64,000 bases of DNA from Vogesella alkaliphila (GTDB lineage: Bacteria; Pseudomonadota; Gammaproteobacteria; Burkholderiales; Chromobacteriaceae): positions 292,497 through 356,496 of the forward strand of contig NZ_BMYW01000001.1 in assembly GCF_014652475.1 (NCBI RefSeq), written 5' to 3'. Both the position numbers and the translations under genes were made by a program. The notes under the pieces were generated by a model that saw nothing but the letters and a program-made list of their open reading frames with translations, ran no database searches and was not told the origin of the DNA. This document shows, piece after piece, positions 57,042 through 64,000 of this stretch. Position 1 is the first letter of the stretch. Each line of letters starts with the position of its first letter.

Positions 57042-58385
57042 ATGGCCACCACCCTGAAACTGTCGGAACTCATCAGCTCGCTCAGCTACGCACTGGACAT
57101 CACCGAGGGCCAGCCGGAGGGGCATTGCATTCGCAGTTGCTGGATAGGCATGCACATCGGCGCCGCCATCGGCCTTAACGAGCAGCAGCTGTGGGAGCTG
57201 TACTACGCCATCCTGCTGAAAGACCTGGGCTGCAGCAGCAATGCCTCGCGCATCTGCGAGCTGTATCTCACCGACGATAGACAGTTCAAGCAGGACTTCA
57301 AGCTGGTGGGCGCCAGCCTGCCGCAGATGCTGGGCTTCGTGTTCAGCAACACCGGCACCCACGCCGGCGGTTGGCCGCAACGGCTGAAATCCATCCTCAA
57401 TGTGCTGCGTCACGGCAAGGAGATGGCCGACGAGCTGATCAACACCCGCTGCCACCGTGGCGCCGATATCGCGCGTCAGCTGCGTTTCAATGAGCCGGTG
57501 GCGCGCGGCATCCAGTCGCTGGATGAACACTGGGATGGCTCCGGCCGGCCGCTGGGGCTGCAGGGCGAGGCGATTCCGCTGAATGCCCGCATCGCGCTGC
57601 TGTCGCAGGTGCTGGACGTATTCCACATCACCCATGGCCGCCAGGCGGCGCTGGCTGAAGTGGCGGCGCGCGCCGGCGGCTGGTTCGACCCGGCGCTGGT
57701 ACGGGTGGTGCACGGCCTGCGCGACAACGAGCCGTTCTGGCGGCAGCTGGAGGCCGACGATATCGACACGGCGGTGCTGGCGCTGGAGCCGGCACGCTGC
57801 ATGGTGCCGCTGGACGAGGACTACCTGGACGAAATCGCCGAAGGCTTTGGCCAGGTAGTGGATTCCAAGAGCCCGTTCACCGCCGGCCACAGCCAGCGCG
57901 TGGGGCATTACGCCGAGCGCATCGCCGCCGAACTGGGCATGGATGCGGTGCGCCGGCGCTGGCTGAAGCGCGGCGCGCTGCTGCACGACGTCGGCAAGCT
58001 GGGGGTGAGCAATACCATCCTCGACAAACCGGGGCGGCTGGATGGCGACGAGTGGGCGGCGGTGCAGCGCCATGCCGGCTACACCGAGGACATCCTGCGC
58101 CGCATCGCGCAGTTTGCCGAGCTGGCACAGGTGGCCGGCGCGCACCACGAAAAGCTGGACGGCAGCGGCTACCCGCGCGGGCTGCGCGCGGAGCAGATCG
58201 TGCTGGAAACCCGCATCATCACCGCAGCCGACATCTTCGACGCCATCAATGCCGAGCGCCCCTATCACCCGGCCACGCCGGTGGACAAGACGCTGGACAT
58301 CATGCGCCAGCATCTGCACAGCGCCATCGACGCGGAGTGCTTTGCCGCGCTGGAACGGGTGTTGCGCGCGGAGGGGGCGTTCTAG
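57042..58385 (+). CDS. HD-GYP c-di-GMP phosphodiesterase with tandem HD-GYP-like halves
   Basis: The C-terminal half of this 447-residue protein is a canonical HD-GYP domain: HSQRVGHYAERIA (about 284), HDVGKLG (about 315), HHEKLDGSGYPRG (about 368) and DIFDAINAERPY. Hydrolysis of c-di-GMP is therefore expected. The N-terminal half repeats the layout in decayed form: LLKDLG replaces HDVGK, and DEHWDGSGRPLGL parallels the GYP loop. The first half probably has a regulatory or dimerisation role. No membrane segment is present. Confidence 0.88.
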   Translation: MATTLKLSELISSLSYALDITEGQPEGHCIRSCWIGMHIGAAIGLNEQQLWELYYAILLKDLGCSSNASRICELYLTDDRQFKQDFKLVGASLPQMLGFVFSNTGTHAGGWPQRLKSILNVLRHGKEMADELINTRCHRGADIARQLRFNEPVARGIQSLDEHWDGSGRPLGLQGEAIPLNARIALLSQVLDVFHITHGRQAALAEVAARAGGWFDPALVRVVHGLRDNEPFWRQLEADDIDTAVLALEPARCMVPLDEDYLDEIAEGFGQVVDSKSPFTAGHSQRVGHYAERIAAELGMDAVRRRWLKRGALLHDVGKLGVSNTILDKPGRLDGDEWAAVQRHAGYTEDILRRIAQFAELAQVAGAHHEKLDGSGYPRGLRAEQIVLETRIITAADIFDAINAERPYHPATPVDKTLDIMRQHLHSAIDAECFAALERVLRAEGAF

Positions 58386-58524
58386 CGGTGATTGCCGTTG
58401 CGGCGTGCCGCTTGCCCTTTCCGGGTTAGGCCCGTCTGTCGCGGCGGCAAGACCTTGTCCGTGGTGGGCTGCTCTCCCGCCGCAGGGATGAGCTGCCACA
58501 CATGGCGCAAAGGTTGGCCGCAAA

Positions 58525-58557
58525 TGCCGGCTCCCCGCTCGGGGCGGGGAGCCGGCA
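58525..58557. terminator. Hairpin between convergent HD-GYP and ydbL genes
   Basis: TGCCGGCTCCCCG pairs perfectly with CGGGGAGCCGGCA around a 7-nt loop. It has no T run on either side, so it is a weak candidate. An exact GGTTGGCCGC lies at 58512 next to it. Confidence 0.45.
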
Positions 58558-58613
58558 GTGCGGCGGTGGTGACGATCCGGGTGAGCTGCCCGCCGGGTGC
58601 GGCGGGGGGGGGC

Positions 58614-58937
58614 TTACTTCTTCACCCACTGGCCGTTGGGTGCCTTGACGTAGCTGCCGGGCGGGGTTTTTTCGATGGCTTTCTGGCCGGCCAGTATGGC
58701 GACCTGGTCCAGGGTGGTGCCGTTTTTCTTGGCGATGGCGTCATAGGCCTCGCGGCGCTTGGCGTTGATGTCCGCCGCCAGTGCCACCGCCTCCGGGGTG
58801 GCCTTCACCACGCCCAGATAGCCGTCAGGCTGTTCGCCCACCAGGCCCTGCGCCTTGGCGCCGCCCACGTCCAGTGCCATTGCCAGGCTGCTGCAGACCA
58901 GCAGGCCAACTGCCATCCATCGTGCTGCCGTTTTCAT
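58614..58937 (-). CDS. ydbL: YdbL-family (DUF1318) periplasmic protein
   Basis: The 107-residue protein has a signal peptide (MKTAARWMAVGLLVCSSLA, cleavage after AMA) and the conserved GLVGEQPDGYLGVV and INAKRREAYDAIAKKNGT of the YdbL family, ending with ANGQWVKK. With YnbE and YdbH it forms a set implicated in moving phospholipids between the two membranes. It lies 9 bp after the ynbE-like gene and ends the operon. Confidence 0.9.
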   Translation of the reverse strand: MKTAARWMAVGLLVCSSLAMALDVGGAKAQGLVGEQPDGYLGVVKATPEAVALAADINAKRREAYDAIAKKNGTTLDQVAILAGQKAIEKTPPGSYVKAPNGQWVKK

Positions 58938-58946
58938 GCTGTGCTC

Positions 58947-59123
58947 CTAGAACAGTCCGCTGTCGGTGGTGAGGTTGTCGATGTCTTTTTCCACCTTGAG
59001 GCGGATTTCGTGATCGATCTTCACGTTGAGGTTGATGGTGATGGGCTCCTTGGGCACTTCCAGCGCCACCCGCGGGGTGCAGGCGGCCAGTGCCAGGAGC
59101 GGTATCAGCCAGACGGGTTTCAT
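58947..59123 (-). CDS. ynbE: YnbE-like small lipoprotein
   Basis: A 58-residue product starts MKPVWLIPLLALAAC, a lipoprotein signal with lipobox LAAC, and continues TPRVALEVPKEPITINLNVK and IDHEIRLKVEKDIDNL, which is the YnbE-family pattern. It overlaps the ydbH stop by 4 nt and sits just before ydbL. In E. coli YnbE helps YdbH bridge to the outer membrane. It is short but the context and lipobox make it certain as a gene. Confidence 0.9.
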   Translation of the reverse strand: MKPVWLIPLLALAACTPRVALEVPKEPITINLNVKIDHEIRLKVEKDIDNLTTDSGLF

Positions 59124-61801
59124 GGCGAAGTCTCCGGTGTGGGGTTGCGCGTGACGGCCGGCGGTTTGCGGCTGAGCACACGGCGGGATATTTCATCTCC
59201 GATACGCAGGCTGCGTAACAGTTCCAGCACATTTTCACTATGGCTGTAATTCAGGACGACTGGCTGGCGGTTTTGCCTGGGGTTGACCCCTTTCAGCGTC
59301 ACGCGGGCGTCCAGCAGGCCGTTCTGCTGCATGGCCAGCCGGGCCTGGAAGTCGTTGACGTCCAGCTCGCTGAGCATGTCCAGTGCCAGCTGCACCGCGC
59401 GGTTGGATTGTGCCATGGCATTGACGCCGGCGCTGGCCGGCACGCGCAGGGTCAGCTCGCCCTCGTTGCGCAGCAGGCCGTCCTGCAGCGCGATGCCGGC
59501 GGGCAGCAGCTGCAGCGGCAGGGTGCCGCCGACGCGGCCGGTGAGCTGTACCGTGGGTTGCGGGTCGTTCTGCAGCGCGGCCACGGCGGCCAGGTCCAGC
59601 TGCTGCACGGTCACGGTCTGGAAGGCACTGGACGGCCAGTGCAGGCTGTCGGCCTGCAGGCTGCCACCCAGCAGCCTGGCGTGCACGTCCCCCAGCTGCC
59701 AGTCCTGCAGGTCGGAGCGCAGGGTGAGCGACACCTCCTGCAGCAGGGTGCCGACATCCAGCTGCGCCAGTTCTAGCGGGCCGTCGCTTTGCAGCTGCAG
59801 CTGGCCGGGGCGTGCGGCCAACCTCAGCCGGCCACGGCCACCGTTGGCGAGGATGCCGCCCCAGTCTAGCGCCACATCGCTCAGCCGCACGTCGCCGTCC
59901 AGCTGCCATTGCTGTTGCCATTGCCCCTGCAGCGTGCCGGCCAGCTGCCCCTGCTGCAGGGTGACGCCCAGGCCGCGGCTCATGGCGGCGCTCAGCGGCG
60001 TATCCAGCTGCACGCTGCCGATTACGCCCGCGCCGTGGCGGCGTGCTTCCAGCTGCAGCTTGCTGCGCCAGGCCGGCAGTTGCAGCCGGGCGCTGGCCTG
60101 CTCGCCGGCCAGTTGCAGCGTGCCGTTGGCGGGCGGCAGCGTCCAGCGGCTGGTCACGGCGCCGTCCGCGCTGAGGGCCAGCTGGCCGTGGGCGCGGTTG
60201 CCGTCTGTCAGCAGCGCGCTGGCGGCCTGCAGGCTGAGTGGCTTGAGCAGCACGCCGCCGACGATGCCCTCGGCCACGTTCAGCTTGCTGCCGCTGTCCA
60301 GCTGCCACTTGCCGGCGCTGCCGTGCCAGTTGGCCGCCAGTTGCAGCGCGCCGCCGCGGCTGTAGAACGGCAGGCGGCTGGTGGCGGCGAGGTCGCCTTG
60401 CCAGCCATTGCCCTGCTGGCGTGCGGCCAACCTGCCCTTGAGCGGCCAGTCCCGGTAGTGGCCGTCAAAGCTGGCGTTCAGCCGCGGCTGGCGCGGGTCG
60501 ATGCCGTTGACCGGCAGGCTGATCGCCAGCGCCAGTGGCGGTTTGCTGACGTTCAGTTGCAGCGGCGTGCCGCGCGCGCCTTGCGGGTCGAGCTGGCCGC
60601 GCCACTGGCCGGCCAGCCGGTAGCCGGCATGGCGGCCGGCCAGCGCCAGCGCGCCTTGCCACTGCCAGCGGCCGTCGTCCCACTGCAGCGTGCCGTCGTT
60701 GCTGGCCAGCTGCAGCTGCTGGTAGTCGAGGCGGAACGGCAGGTGGCTGCTGCCGCTGGCGCTCAGCGGCAGTTGCCACGCTTGCGGCCAACTCAGGCGC
60801 ACGCCCTGCGGCAGGCGCGCTTCGCCGGCCGCCAGCGTTAGCTGGCGCTTGGCCCATTGCAGCGGAATGCGCGCGTGCAGATCCTTGCCGTCCAGCAGCA
60901 GCAGGCCGCGGCCGCGTTGCAGGCTCTGGTCCTGCGGCGTGAGTTGCAGCTGCAGCCTGCCTTGCGGCCCGCTGGCCAGCAGGTCGGCCTGCAGGCTGTG
61001 CACGCCGTCCAGATCGCCGCTGGCCTGCAGTACCCGACGCGGCTGCAGCAGCCAGCCGGCAGCCAGCGGCAGCGCGTGCGGCAGGGTGGCGTCCAGTTGC
61101 CACTGGCGCTCGTGCAGCGTGGCCAGCAGGCGGGCGTCGCCACGGCGGGCGTCGCCCTGGTAGCCGAGCTGGCGGCCGTCGGCCTGCACGCGGGCGTGCA
61201 GCTGGCCCGGCAACCAGCGACCGCTGGCCTGCAGCCGCCATTGCCCCAGTAGCTGCGGCGTCAGCCGCGCGGCGGCCAGGGTGCCCTGTGCCTGCCACTG
61301 GCCGTTGTCGCTCCGGTAGTCGATGGCCAGCTTGTCGGCGCCTTGTGCCAGCTGCGCCTGCCAGCGGTTGTCTTGCTGGGTGACGGCGGCGGCCAGCGCC
61401 GGCAGCGCGGGGGCCTGCAGGCTGGCGATGCGCAGGGTGAACGGCGGCAGGCCGGCGGGGGGCGGGGCCGGCAGCTGGCGCGGGCCGGGTTTGGCGCAGG
61501 ATTGCAGTTTCAGCTGCTGTAGTGCCAGCGTGAGCGGTTGCCAGCGTTCGACGCGCAGGCCGCGGCCCTGGGCGGCGAGGCAATCCTGCTGCCGCCATTG
61601 CCATTGTGCGACCGTGGCGGCGCCGTTACGCCAGCCCAGCCCTTGCAGCTGTAGCCCCTGTTGCTGCAGCCACCAGTAGGTGCCGGCCACCGCTGCGGTG
61701 ATCAGGACGGCCAGCGCCAGCAGGGCAAGCAGCAGGCGGCGGCGCCAGCGGAAGCGGGGCGGCGGCGAGGCGGCGGGGGGCGTGCTTGGAGGGGGCGTCA
61801 T
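59120..61801 (-). CDS. ydbH: YdbH-family AsmA-like intermembrane lipid-transport protein
   Basis: The 893-residue protein has one N-terminal transmembrane helix (RLLLALLALAVLITAAVAGTY, about 21-41) followed by a long periplasmic region rich in short beta-strands and Gln/Leu. This region is expected to form the hydrophobic groove typical of YdbH/TamB/YhdP proteins. The C-terminal region LPAGIALQDGLLRNEGELTLRV is family-like. It overlaps ynbE by 4 nt and precedes ydbL, the conserved ydbH-ynbE-ydbL order. The protein is close to the length of the E. coli homologue. Exact GCGGCCAACC copies at 59814 and 60423 lie inside the gene. Confidence 0.88.
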   Translation of the reverse strand: MTPPPSTPPAASPPPRFRWRRRLLLALLALAVLITAAVAGTYWWLQQQGLQLQGLGWRNGAATVAQWQWRQQDCLAAQGRGLRVERWQPLTLALQQLKLQSCAKPGPRQLPAPPPAGLPPFTLRIASLQAPALPALAAAVTQQDNRWQAQLAQGADKLAIDYRSDNGQWQAQGTLAAARLTPQLLGQWRLQASGRWLPGQLHARVQADGRQLGYQGDARRGDARLLATLHERQWQLDATLPHALPLAAGWLLQPRRVLQASGDLDGVHSLQADLLASGPQGRLQLQLTPQDQSLQRGRGLLLLDGKDLHARIPLQWAKRQLTLAAGEARLPQGVRLSWPQAWQLPLSASGSSHLPFRLDYQQLQLASNDGTLQWDDGRWQWQGALALAGRHAGYRLAGQWRGQLDPQGARGTPLQLNVSKPPLALAISLPVNGIDPRQPRLNASFDGHYRDWPLKGRLAARQQGNGWQGDLAATSRLPFYSRGGALQLAANWHGSAGKWQLDSGSKLNVAEGIVGGVLLKPLSLQAASALLTDGNRAHGQLALSADGAVTSRWTLPPANGTLQLAGEQASARLQLPAWRSKLQLEARRHGAGVIGSVQLDTPLSAAMSRGLGVTLQQGQLAGTLQGQWQQQWQLDGDVRLSDVALDWGGILANGGRGRLRLAARPGQLQLQSDGPLELAQLDVGTLLQEVSLTLRSDLQDWQLGDVHARLLGGSLQADSLHWPSSAFQTVTVQQLDLAAVAALQNDPQPTVQLTGRVGGTLPLQLLPAGIALQDGLLRNEGELTLRVPASAGVNAMAQSNRAVQLALDMLSELDVNDFQARLAMQQNGLLDARVTLKGVNPRQNRQPVVLNYSHSENVLELLRSLRIGDEISRRVLSRKPPAVTRNPTPETSP

Positions 61802-62058
61802 GGCTTGACCGGCAAGCGGCCGCGTGCCCTGCCGCCGGAGGCGGCGGGCGGCAGGGCGACGGTGGCTGGCGTGAACGGCAATCGCCGGGCTGATTTGCTG
61901 GCAACAAGCGTATCCATTGCTGGGTCAATACCATCGGATGGGAATAGCTGGAGTATATACGGCACGGTTGTTGCTGTTGGCATGGGGTGCCGTGACGCAG
62001 GCGGGGTGTGGTGACCGGGTCGAGGCTGGTGGGCGGGGTGCCGGCATGGGGCGTAAGC

Positions 62059-62092
62059 AAAAAAGCCGGCCACACGCAGGTGTGGCCGGCTT
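62059..62092 (-). terminator. Rho-independent terminator of the L-lactate permease gene
   Basis: A 13-bp stem AAGCCGGCCACAC / GTGTGGCCGGCTT is followed on the minus strand by TTTTTT. Confidence 0.9.
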
Positions 62093-62107
62093 CGTATTGG
62101 CGACGGT

Positions 62108-63802
62108 TTAGCGGTTCAGCGCGTCGGTGATGCCGAGGCCGAAGATGCCGGCGCTGGTCAGCAGGCCCGCCATCACCAGGTAGTACACGGTCGGGATGAT
62201 GGTGCGGCGCAGGGTCGCGCCTTCGCGACCGAGCAGACCGACGGTGGCGGAGGCGGCCACCACGTTGTGGATGGCGACCATATTGCCGGCTGCGGCACCG
62301 ACCGCCTGGGCGGCCACGATCAGCGACGAGGTGATGCCCAGGCTCTCGGCCACGCTGAACTGGTACTGGGCCAGCATCATGTTGCTGACGGTGTTGGAGC
62401 CGGCGATGAAGGCACCCATGGCGCCGACGGTCGGGGCCATGAAGGCGTACACGCCGCCAAAGGCGTCGGCGACAAAGCGTGCCATCGCGATCGGCATGCT
62501 CTCCAGCTGGGCGAAGTTGACCCCGGAGTTGATCATGATGCGCACCATCGGAATGGTGAATACCAGCACGAAACCGGCGCCGAGCAGCACCTTGGTCGAT
62601 TCGCCGATGGCGGCGCTCATTTCCTTCCAGCTCATGCGGTGCAGGAAGAAGGTGGCCATCACCACCATCACCAGGATGCCGCCCGGCAGGTACAGCGGGT
62701 CGATGGCGGCGCTGATGCCGGCTTCGCCCATGATGTCGCCGCTCTTGTAGACCACGGCCTTGAACGCGTTCTTCACGCTGTCATTGGTACGGCTGAGCAC
62801 CAGCAGCGCGGCAACCAGCAGGTAGGGCACCCACGCGGTCATGACCGACAGACTGCGCTTGCTGCCGATGTTTTCCAGCTTGATTTCCACCGAGCCCAGC
62901 CATTCTGCCGGCCATTCCTTGGCCGGGGCGAAGTCCCAGTGGCTTTTCGGGGTCAGGAAGCGAGCCTTGGCGGCGCTGACCACGATGACCAGGCCCACCA
63001 GGCTGCCGATGATGGACGGGAATTCCGGCCCCAGGAAGATGCCGGTGAGCGCGTAGGGCACGGTAAAGGCCAGGCCGGTGAGGATGGCGAACGGCGCCAC
63101 TTCAAAGCCCTCTTTCCACGAGCGGTTGCGGCCGAAGAAGCGCGTCATCATCGCGATCATGAACAGCGGCATCAGCACGCCGATCAGCGCGTGGAGAATG
63201 GCGACGCTGCCGGTGATCTGGGTCAGGTAGGCGGCCCAGGAGCTGCTGTTGCTCGCCAGCTGCGCGCCGATGGCATTGGTGTCCATGCCGGTGTTGAGGC
63301 CGACCAGGATAGGGGTGCCGACGGCGCCGAACGATACCGGCGTCGATTGCACCATCATGCCCAGCAGCACGGCGGCCATGGCCGGGAAGCCCATCGCCAC
63401 CAGCAGCGGCGCGGCGATGGCGGCCGGGGTGCCGAAGCCGGAAGCGCCCTCGATGAAGCAGCCGAACAGCCAGGCGATGATCAGCGCCTGGATGCGGCGG
63501 TCGGGGCTGATGTTGGCGAAGCCTTCGCGGATCGCCAGAATGCCGCCCGAGTGCTTCAGGGTGTTGAGCAGCAGGATGGCGCCGAAGATGATCCACAGCA
63601 CCGACAGGGTGATCAGCACGCCCTGCACGGTGGAGGCGAGGACGCGGTTAAAACTCATGTCCCAGGCGACCAGCGCGACCAGCGCGGTGGCGATGAAAAC
63701 CAGCGGCATTGCCTTGCGCGCCGGCCAGTTGAGGCCGACCAGCAACAGCGCGGAAAGCAGGATCGGTAGAAAGGCGAGAAACGCCTGTAGTCCCATGCTC
63801 AT
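62108..63802 (-). CDS. lldP: L-lactate permease (LldP/GlcA family)
   Basis: The 564-residue inner-membrane protein has about 12-14 helices and the family motifs [31 protein letters not shown] and, near the C terminus, [31 protein letters not shown]. It imports L-lactate, D-lactate or glycolate with protons. The ATG at 63802 has GGAG upstream and gives the normal family length. In-frame codons further upstream lie in non-coding sequence. No lactate dehydrogenase gene is within the window. Confidence 0.92.
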   Translation of the reverse strand: MSMGLQAFLAFLPILLSALLLVGLNWPARKAMPLVFIATALVALVAWDMSFNRVLASTVQGVLITLSVLWIIFGAILLLNTLKHSGGILAIREGFANISPDRRIQALIIAWLFGCFIEGASGFGTPAAIAAPLLVAMGFPAMAAVLLGMMVQSTPVSFGAVGTPILVGLNTGMDTNAIGAQLASNSSSWAAYLTQITGSVAILHALIGVLMPLFMIAMMTRFFGRNRSWKEGFEVAPFAILTGLAFTVPYALTGIFLGPEFPSIIGSLVGLVIVVSAAKARFLTPKSHWDFAPAKEWPAEWLGSVEIKLENIGSKRSLSVMTAWVPYLLVAALLVLSRTNDSVKNAFKAVVYKSGDIMGEAGISAAIDPLYLPGGILVMVVMATFFLHRMSWKEMSAAIGESTKVLLGAGFVLVFTIPMVRIMINSGVNFAQLESMPIAMARFVADAFGGVYAFMAPTVGAMGAFIAGSNTVSNMMLAQYQFSVAESLGITSSLIVAAQAVGAAAGNMVAIHNVVAASATVGLLGREGATLRRTIIPTVYYLVMAGLLTSAGIFGLGITDALNR

Positions 63803-64000
63803 GATTGCTTGCTCCAGTTGTGTTGTTTTGATTGCTCTGTGTCCCCGCGCCGAAACCGTACGCTCGGCAGGGTGATGGTCGCGATTGTATTTTTGCGGCC
63901 GGGGGGTGTCATTGGGGGCTTGCCCTTGCGGGTAAACCCTGAACAATCAGGACAAGTTGCTGAAAACAAAGTAAAAGCCGAAAAAAATGGCCGCAACGCC

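Noticed and set aside
59120..61801. Long plus-strand and alternative-frame open reading frames over ydbH and other high-GC genes
   Set aside because: They are low-complexity Gln/Ala/Arg-rich shadows of supported genes, without start signals.

Overview
The window reads as chromosomal DNA of a GC-rich betaproteobacterium, most plausibly a member of the Chromobacteriaceae (Vogesella/Chromobacterium-like). That placement is inferred from gene content and base composition, not proven. Genes are densely packed on both strands. Two things stand out. One is a very large inositol / inositol-derivative catabolic region at about 20.0-50.5 kb. The other is a dispersed 10-mer, GCGGCCAACC or its complement, with 26 exact copies that often sit as inverted pairs between genes. 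This is the behaviour of a DNA-uptake-sequence-like repeat.

Left part (1-12.5 kb). A minus-strand operon carries three overlapping RraA-type aldolase paralogues, a class I aminotransferase and an alpha/beta hydrolase, facing a divergent LysR gene. An EamA exporter and a GAF-GGDEF diguanylate cyclase follow. Next come copies of a decayed intergenic repeat, one abutting the 3' remnant of a catalase-peroxidase gene. A LysR gene then faces an M20 amidohydrolase plus MFS transporter pair.

Island (about 12.5-19.8 kb). An AT-richer three-gene minus-strand operon encodes proteins of 197, 856 and 1039 residues. The two large ones carry tyrosine-recombinase catalytic signatures. The 10-mer has no exact copy here. 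A 3' remnant of a universal-stress-protein gene lies at the right edge.

Inositol region (20-41 kb). There are three IolG-type dehydrogenases, IolI, IolH, a LacI regulator, IolD, an inositol-type ABC transporter, an RpiR-family regulator, the IolC-DUF2090 fusion, IolE, IolB and IolA. Together these make a complete route from inositol to DHAP plus acetyl-CoA. Four promoters share an AGAAATWAATTTCT-like palindrome that is the likely site of the RpiR regulator.

Rhizopine-like block (41-50.5 kb). Two LacI regulators, a TIM-barrel isomerase, a fourth inositol dehydrogenase, an orphan inositol-binding protein, and a MocD/MocE/MocF-like oxygenase-Rieske-reductase set with another TIM-barrel protein suggest oxidative removal of a substituent, for example an O-methyl group, from a modified inositol. 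The product would then feed into the iol pathway. The leader of the first operon contains three copies of a TGCAACCGGTAGCA motif, two of them followed by terminator-like hairpins.

Right part (50.5-64 kb). A hipBA toxin-antitoxin locus has a large perfect operator and is followed by a 45-nt 3' fragment of initiator tRNA, probably an attachment-site scar. Then come an MmsA / omega-aminotransferase operon with a divergent LysR gene and a CRP-like box, a tandem HD-GYP protein, the YdbH-YnbE-YdbL envelope set and an L-lactate permease. I see no CRISPR array, rRNA operon, intact tRNA or intact insertion sequence.
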